42,341 bases of DNA, taken from positions 1 to 42,341 of the forward strand of contig CAMVEB010000033.1 of the NCBI GenBank assembly GCA_947166385.1, read 5' to 3'. The DNA is from an uncultured Clostridia bacterium. GTDB taxonomy: Bacteria; Bacillota; Clostridia; Christensenellales; Aristaeellaceae. Shown here piece by piece: positions 38,721 through 42,341 of the stretch. Made by a program: the position numbers and the translations under genes. Each line of letters opens with the position of its first letter. Position 1 is the stretch's first letter. The notes below the pieces were generated by a model. The model had not been told where the DNA came from. It saw only the letters and a list, made by a program, of their open reading frames with translations, and made no database searches.

Positions 38721-38782
38721 TGGGAGAGCACATCGTTCACATCGATGGGGTCGTTGGTTCGAGTCCAACTGTCACCACCACT
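38721..38782 (+). other. attR: attR: 3' part of tRNA-Val(CAC)
   Basis: From TGGGAGAGCA onward the sequence matches a tRNA: anticodon stem CATCG / CGATG around loop TTCACAT (anticodon CAC, valine), T arm GTTGG-TTCGAGT-CCAAC, acceptor strand TGTCACC, discriminator A and CCA (ending 38780). The 5' acceptor strand (GGTGACA) and D stem are absent upstream, so it is only the 3' portion. It is followed by the tRNA terminator. Phage integration into tRNA genes leaves just such a fragment at one end. Confidence 0.85.
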
Positions 38783-38783
38783 C

Positions 38784-38820
38784 GCAAGCCCTTGTAGATC
38801 AAGGGCTTGCTTCTTTTTTG
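38784..38820 (+). terminator. Host terminator of the tRNA-Val gene
   Basis: Perfect 11-pair stem GCAAGCCCTTG / CAAGGGCTTGC with loop TAGAT, followed by TTCTTTTTTG. It marks the start of host DNA. Confidence 0.9.
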
Positions 38821-39085
38821 CCCTATTCGCACGTGCGCGATTTATCGCTGTTGACGGCTTGTTCCACTAACGAAGCCATGCGACGGTGGCATGGCTTCGT
38901 TGCTTGGCGGTATGGCTTCTTTGCCAGAAAGTCGCATGGCTCAGTTGCCGTCCTCGAAGGTGAACGGAGTGATTCGTTCCTTATACTCCATTGGAATCAG
39001 AGAATAATCAACTGTATAAAAAGTGCAAATATGATACAACCTTATGCTAGGAGACCGTAACGCCTGATAAACTCACGTGCTTTGA
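38821..39085. other. Host intergenic region with an inverted repeat
   Basis: No convincing gene. It holds a perfect 12-base-pair inverted repeat AACGAAGCCATG / CATGGCTTCGTT (38869-38901, nine-base loop) followed by a degenerate third unit ATGGCTTCTTTGCC. Without a T tract it is not a normal terminator. Nothing else recognised. Confidence 0.4.
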
Positions 39086-39122
39086 TAAGAAAAGGGACTC
39101 ACCACGGTTGGTGATGAGCCCC
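39086..39122 (-). terminator. Terminator of the hsp20 gene
   Basis: On the minus strand GGGGCTCATCACCA / TGGTGAGTCCC with loop ACCG is followed by TTTTCTTATC. It lies about 40 bases after the hsp20 stop. Confidence 0.75.
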
Positions 39123-39158
39123 TCGATTGGTTCAGTTTGCTTGGGATGTACGTCTTTA

Positions 39159-39596
39159 TTATCCTTCGATGGCGATCAGCTTCTTTTCAGGAAGCTTTTT
39201 CTCTGCCTTCTTCGGGATATTCAGGCTCAACACACCATGCTCCAGCTTTGCGGTAATATCTTCTTCCGTAAGCGCATCGCCCACATAGAAGCTCCGTTGC
39301 AGCGTTCCGTCGTAGCGCTCCTGGCGAATGGTCTTGCCCTTCTTCGTCTTATCCTTCTCGACCTCTTTTGTGGCCGTGATGGTCAGATAACCATTCTCAA
39401 GGCTCAGCTGAATCTGATCCTTCTGGAAGCCGGGCAGGTCAATGTCCACTTCGTAATGGTCATCATGCTCATGCACATCGGTCTTCATCTCACGGGCAAA
39501 GTGCCTGCCGTAGAGCTGACGATCCATGTTCCGGAAAGACGGGAAATCGAACCAGTCATCGAACAAATTCTCAGCAAAAATACTCGGCATCAACAT
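39159..39596 (-). CDS. Small heat-shock protein, Hsp20 / alpha-crystallin family
   Basis: A protein of 145 residues beginning MLMPSIFAENLFDDWFDF; the ATG at 39596 follows GGAGGTAAGAGTT. The alpha-crystallin domain (about 42-135) shows MKTDVHEHDDHYEVDIDLPGFQKDQIQLSLENGYLTITA, a loop with RQERYDGTLQRSFYVGDALTEEDITAKLEHGVLSLNIPK, and the C-terminal IPKK motif. It binds unfolding proteins and keeps them soluble under heat stress. A CIRCE operator overlaps its promoter, so HrcA is expected to repress it. It is a host gene. Confidence 0.93.
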   Translation of the reverse strand: MLMPSIFAENLFDDWFDFPSFRNMDRQLYGRHFAREMKTDVHEHDDHYEVDIDLPGFQKDQIQLSLENGYLTITATKEVEKDKTKKGKTIRQERYDGTLQRSFYVGDALTEEDITAKLEHGVLSLNIPKKAEKKLPEKKLIAIEG

Positions 39597-39701
39597 AACT
39601 CTTACCTCCTCGGGTGTTGGGCCGCTGTGGCAGCCACGCCATGTTGATTTTGAGCATTGGGACGGTGGTTTATTGGATCGCTGTTCCTTTGTTCGGTACA
39701 T

Positions 39702-39743
39702 ATTATAGCACTATTGTTAGCACTGTCAAGAGGTGAGTGCTAA
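39702..39743 (-). promoter_or_regulatory. hsp20 promoter with CIRCE operator (HrcA site)
   Basis: Minus-strand TTGACA (39724-39729), 16-base spacer, TATAAT (39702-39707). The CIRCE element at 39717-39743 reads TTAGCACTG, nine bases, GAGTGCTAA, one mismatch from the consensus, and overlaps the -35 box. Confidence 0.9.
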
Positions 39744-39802
39744 TTTTGCAGAAATTTTTTTCTGTACTCTTTAGAGTATCGTCATACTACGTCGGATGTC
39801 GG

Positions 39803-41509
39803 CTATTTCAGTTTTTTGATCGAGTATATCGCTAGCGCGATGGAAAAGATGATCCCAGCTACGGCTAGTAAGGGCACTCCGTTGGCCAGGATCGGCTTGA
39901 AATCGGTGGTGCAGAGGATGCAGGAGCCGATAAACAGTACTAAGGCTACCAGTGTCAGCACAGTGTACCGTAAGAAGTGGAAAATCCGGTTCAGAGGTTC
40001 CTCATAACCGGACAGCTCGAAGCGCACCTTCGTCTTTCCCTTCACCATACCCTCCAGAACTTCCGAAGCGAGGAGAGGGATCTTTGCTGCCTTTTTCCCT
40101 GCATTGACCAGCTCTTGCCCCTTCTCAAGAAGCTCGCGCGGAATGTTCATGTTTTGTCGCGCACGCTCCTTCAGCTTGTCATAAAGAATATCGAATAAAT
40201 TCAGATCGGGACAAAGCTGCTCGACAACGCCTTCTATGGTGGTGAGAGAGCGGGCCAGCATGGTGAACCTGCCCGGCATGGAAACGTGGTTTTGGGCGGC
40301 CAGACTCATCACTTCATCGAACACCTCGGTCACATTGATATCGCTGACGCTCTTAACGTTCATATACTTTTGGATGAACACTTCTGCGTCCCGGGTAAGC
40401 TTGGTACGGTCGGTTTTCTCCGAAGCAGCGCCCATACCCATGACCGCGTTAACCAAGGCGTCAGCGTCCTGAATCAGCAACGCCTTGACTGCTTCCTGGA
40501 TGAGGTCGATATCCTTGTCTGTGACGTGCCCGATCATCCCGAAATCGATCCAATAGGGCTTGCCGTGGCTGACCAGGATGTTGCCCTGGTGCGGATCAGC
40601 ATGGAATGTGCCCACATCCAGCACCTGATGCAGGTAACTATCTACGATCACACGCCCGATCCCGTCTAGGTCGCAGCCATCCGCAACCAGCTTTTCCGTA
40701 TTGGCGACAGAGTAGCCGTCGATGTAGGTCATGGTGAAGATGCGCTCGGTGGTCAGCTCGTCAATGACTGTGGGGCAGGAGATCTGCTCTTCGTCATCAA
40801 TACACTTTTCCTTAAAAAGACGGGTGTTCTCTGCCTCGACGCGGAAATCTAATTCAGCTTTGGTGACTCGTTCAACCTCTGCGATCACTGACTTGAAGTC
40901 GATGACCTGTTCGTCGGAATCTTCTTCGACGATGTTCACCAGGTCTGCCAGCTTGTTGAGAAGAACGAAGTCTTTTCGCATCATGTCGGCGATCAAAGGG
41001 CGCTGTATCTTGGTAACGACTCGGGTACCATCCTTGAGGACACCATAATGGGCCTGAGCGATCGATGCGGATCCCAGTGGTTCATCCCGAAACTCAGAAT
41101 AGATTTCGTCGATTTTTTTGCCGGTTTCCTGCTCGATGACGGCTTTGGCCACAGCCGGGTCCAGAGGCTTTACGCTATCACGCAGCTTTGCCAGCTCCCT
41201 GCAATACCCGACAGGCAGAAGATCAACCCGGCTGGACATGATCTGGCCGATCTTTACATAGGTTGGCCCAAGATCTTCCAGGGTCGTCCGAAGCTCCTGC
41301 GGTGTAAAGCCGTTGGCGTAGAAATTATGCTTGGCAAAGATACTGACCATTTCCGCAGAACGGTGCTTCTCGCGTTTCTGAAACGCTTCGATCTCGCTTT
41401 CGAGAAGTTGTTTCAGTTCCGCACTCATTTCCTCCGTGTTGTGTTTGATCTGTTCTTTTTCATTTTCAAGCTTGTTCACCAGTTTTTGAGCCTTATCATT
41501 CAGAGGCAT
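39803..41509 (-). CDS. ABC1/UbiB-family atypical kinase-like membrane protein
   Basis: A protein of 568 residues from the ATG at 41509 (AAGGAG ten bases ahead; a GTG at 41518 is too near the site). Family marks: FTPQELRTTLEDLGPTYVKIGQIMSSRVDLLP (the KxGQ motif), DEPLGSASIAQAHYGVLKDGTRVVTKIQRP (alanine-rich loop and catalytic lysine), ELDFRVEAENTRLF, HADPHQGNILV and YWIDFGMIG (DFG-like). Two membrane helices lie at the C-terminus. In other bacteria UbiB supports quinone synthesis or lipid transport; in Clostridia the role is unclear. Its start overlaps the upstream membrane protein gene. Confidence 0.92.
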   Translation of the reverse strand: MPLNDKAQKLVNKLENEKEQIKHNTEEMSAELKQLLESEIEAFQKREKHRSAEMVSIFAKHNFYANGFTPQELRTTLEDLGPTYVKIGQIMSSRVDLLPVGYCRELAKLRDSVKPLDPAVAKAVIEQETGKKIDEIYSEFRDEPLGSASIAQAHYGVLKDGTRVVTKIQRPLIADMMRKDFVLLNKLADLVNIVEEDSDEQVIDFKSVIAEVERVTKAELDFRVEAENTRLFKEKCIDDEEQISCPTVIDELTTERIFTMTYIDGYSVANTEKLVADGCDLDGIGRVIVDSYLHQVLDVGTFHADPHQGNILVSHGKPYWIDFGMIGHVTDKDIDLIQEAVKALLIQDADALVNAVMGMGAASEKTDRTKLTRDAEVFIQKYMNVKSVSDINVTEVFDEVMSLAAQNHVSMPGRFTMLARSLTTIEGVVEQLCPDLNLFDILYDKLKERARQNMNIPRELLEKGQELVNAGKKAAKIPLLASEVLEGMVKGKTKVRFELSGYEEPLNRIFHFLRYTVLTLVALVLFIGSCILCTTDFKPILANGVPLLAVAGIIFSIALAIYSIKKLK

Positions 41510-42071
41510 CTTCCGCACTCTCCTTCCCGTTTTTGAACGGCCACACCCAAATGAGCCTGAGAGTGCTCACGAAGGCAGAGAACAGGAGCGCACCGCCGAT
41601 GACCTTCGTGAGCATGGTCGGGGAATCCCACCAGGGGTTCACGAAGATCAGCACGCCCAACGTCATGAGCACGACAGCCAGCACGATCAGCAGCCACCAG
41701 CCCTTCCGATTGGAACGACGAGCAAACATCAGAGCGTTCAACAGCGTAAAAAGGCCATCCTGCACCAGCACGAATCCAAATAGCCAACCTAGGGCTTTAA
41801 GCAGATCCTGATTGTAAATAAGTATGAAAACGCCGAGGAAAGCGATGATCAAGGCACCGGTAAAAATGATGTAGTGGATCGGGGCTTTTTTGCTCGAAAT
41901 GAATTCAAGCATCTCCACGATCGCAAAGATGACCATCCCATAACCCACAGTCACAACAAGAATATTCACATAGCTTTCGGGGCAAATCAATATAAACACG
42001 CCGAATGCCATCATGAGGATAGTAGCCAGTATTGACTGCCGCTTGAGTTTATCCAATGTTTGAAATAGCAT
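41496..42071 (-). CDS. HdeD-like (DUF308) membrane protein
   Basis: A protein of 191 residues with about six hydrophobic helices: SILATILMMAFGVFILICP, ILVVTVGYGMVIFAIVEML, YIIFTGALIIAFLGVFILIY, LLKALGWLFGFVLVQDGLF, GWWLLIVLAVVLMTLGVLIFV and VIGGALLFSAFVSTLRLIWVW. This is the HdeD/DUF308 pattern, an inner-membrane family tied to acid and other stress. It overlaps the UbiB-like gene, so the two are co-transcribed. The upstream region is a diverged duplicate of the hsp20 promoter with a degenerate CIRCE, which suggests stress regulation. Confidence 0.85.
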   Translation of the reverse strand: MLFQTLDKLKRQSILATILMMAFGVFILICPESYVNILVVTVGYGMVIFAIVEMLEFISSKKAPIHYIIFTGALIIAFLGVFILIYNQDLLKALGWLFGFVLVQDGLFTLLNALMFARRSNRKGWWLLIVLAVVLMTLGVLIFVNPWWDSPTMLTKVIGGALLFSAFVSTLRLIWVWPFKNGKESAEDASE

Positions 42072-42191
42072 GCACCAGCTCTCCTTATTTGATCTGGGTT
42101 CGGGTGTTGGGCTGCTGTGACAGCCATGACATGTTGATTTTGAGCATTGGAACGATAATTTATTAGATCATTGTTCCTTTGTTCGACATAT

Positions 42192-42221
42192 ATTATAGCA
42201 CTGCCAAGAGGTGAGTACTAT
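42192..42221 (-). promoter_or_regulatory. Diverged copy of the hsp20 promoter with degenerate CIRCE
   Basis: TATAAT (42192-42197, minus strand) and a degenerate CIRCE (ATAGCACTG, nine bases, GAGTACTA). A 12-base segment present in the hsp20 copy is missing, which puts TTGGCA only four bases from TATAAT. Promoter strength is therefore doubtful. The last 120 bases of the window hold nothing else recognisable. Confidence 0.6.
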
Positions 42222-42341
42222 TTTTTTATATTTTTACACTCGGTGTGGTATCCCTAGAGTACTTCTTTGGACTCAAGGCATACTGCATTGATGCTTCTAT
42301 TTCCTTATAATATTCTCGATCTTAGTAATGGGTCTGTTCTC

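Larger units (their letters stand above)
1..38782. mobile_element. Prophage (right part), HK97-type tailed phage
   Basis: Continuous phage gene content runs from the window's left edge to a tRNA-Val 3' fragment at 38721-38782. It includes late head and tail genes, terminase, replication genes and cargo defence genes. The tRNA fragment followed by the tRNA terminator marks the right attachment site. No integrase, holin, endolysin or tail tape-measure gene is in the window, so the element must continue to the left. The defence island (28680-37442) and the Abi gene have visibly lower GC than the phage core, which suggests later acquisition. Whether the phage is still active cannot be judged; no structural gene in view looks broken. 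Confidence 0.9.

Noticed and set aside
38700..38780. Complete tRNA-Val gene
   Set aside because: The 5' acceptor strand and D stem needed to pair with the visible 3' part are missing; only the portion from the D loop onward is present.

Overview
The window holds the right-hand 38.8 kb of a prophage of a tailed, HK97-fold (siphovirus-like) phage and about 3.5 kb of host chromosome. The host looks like a member of the Clostridia (Bacillota). Reasons: nearly every gene has a strong GGAGG-type ribosome binding site, the host heat-shock gene has a CIRCE (HrcA) operator, and the phage replication set (VapE-type primase-helicase, VRR-NUC, SNF2 helicase, DUF2800, DUF2815, PolA) is the one usual in clostridial temperate phages. 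The right boundary is the 3' part of a tRNA-Val(CAC) gene at 38721-38782, followed by that tRNA's own terminator. This is what an attachment site looks like after integration into a tRNA gene. The left end, with the remaining tail, lysis and integrase genes, lies outside the window.

Layout. (1) 1-10791, minus strand: late genes, in transcription order ParB-domain DNA methylase, small and large terminase, HNH nuclease, portal, ClpP-like protease, major capsid, two head-fibre-like proteins, connector, head-closure, gp10-like and tail-completion proteins, and the start of the major tail protein. A plus-strand Abi (HEPN) gene with its own promoter and terminator sits between HNH and portal. (2) 10800-11382: a gene-free, extremely GC-rich stretch of degenerate repeats. 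(3) 11383-14806, plus strand: an amidoligase, five small unknown proteins and a gamma-glutamylcyclotransferase-like protein. A recurring short hairpin sits before most of the starts. (4) 15009-23952, minus strand: two phage proteins of unknown role, a phage S-adenosylmethionine synthetase (metK), a sigma-region-4-like regulator, SNF2 helicase, VRR-NUC nuclease, primase-helicase and a PD-(D/E)XK-like protein. (5) 24323-28634, plus strand: DUF2800, DUF2815 and DNA polymerase I. (6) 28680-37442, minus strand, lower GC: a defence island with a bacterial NACHT NTPase, a small HTH protein, a Dcm-type cytosine methylase, a GHKL (MORC/MutL-like) ATPase, a helicase with an Mrr-like nuclease domain, an unknown protein and Vsr. 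(7) 37500-38720: a highly structured leader, a 203-residue HTH protein and short repeats next to the attachment site. (8) 38783 to the end: host Hsp20, an ABC1/UbiB-family kinase-like protein and an HdeD-like membrane protein.

How it fits together. Divergent early operons leave the 24.0-24.3 kb control region, which carries a roughly 40-bp inverted repeat. Two nearly identical promoters (before portal and before metK) share upstream boxes and each is followed at once by a terminator-like hairpin. They may be the targets of the phage's sigma-like regulator or of an antiterminator. MetK could supply methyl donor to the phage and island methylases. The amidoligase/cyclotransferase block probably makes and recycles a gamma-glutamyl-type peptide modification.

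The least expected signals are a short polar DNA motif, close to GGCTYYNRAATC. It occurs about 30 times between 11.4 and 16.9 kb, always in one orientation whatever the gene strand, with a few more copies up to 22 kb. The repeated leader hairpins of the amidoligase block and the structured RNA at 37.64-37.89 kb are the next most unusual. All functions are read from sequence features by eye; no database search was run.
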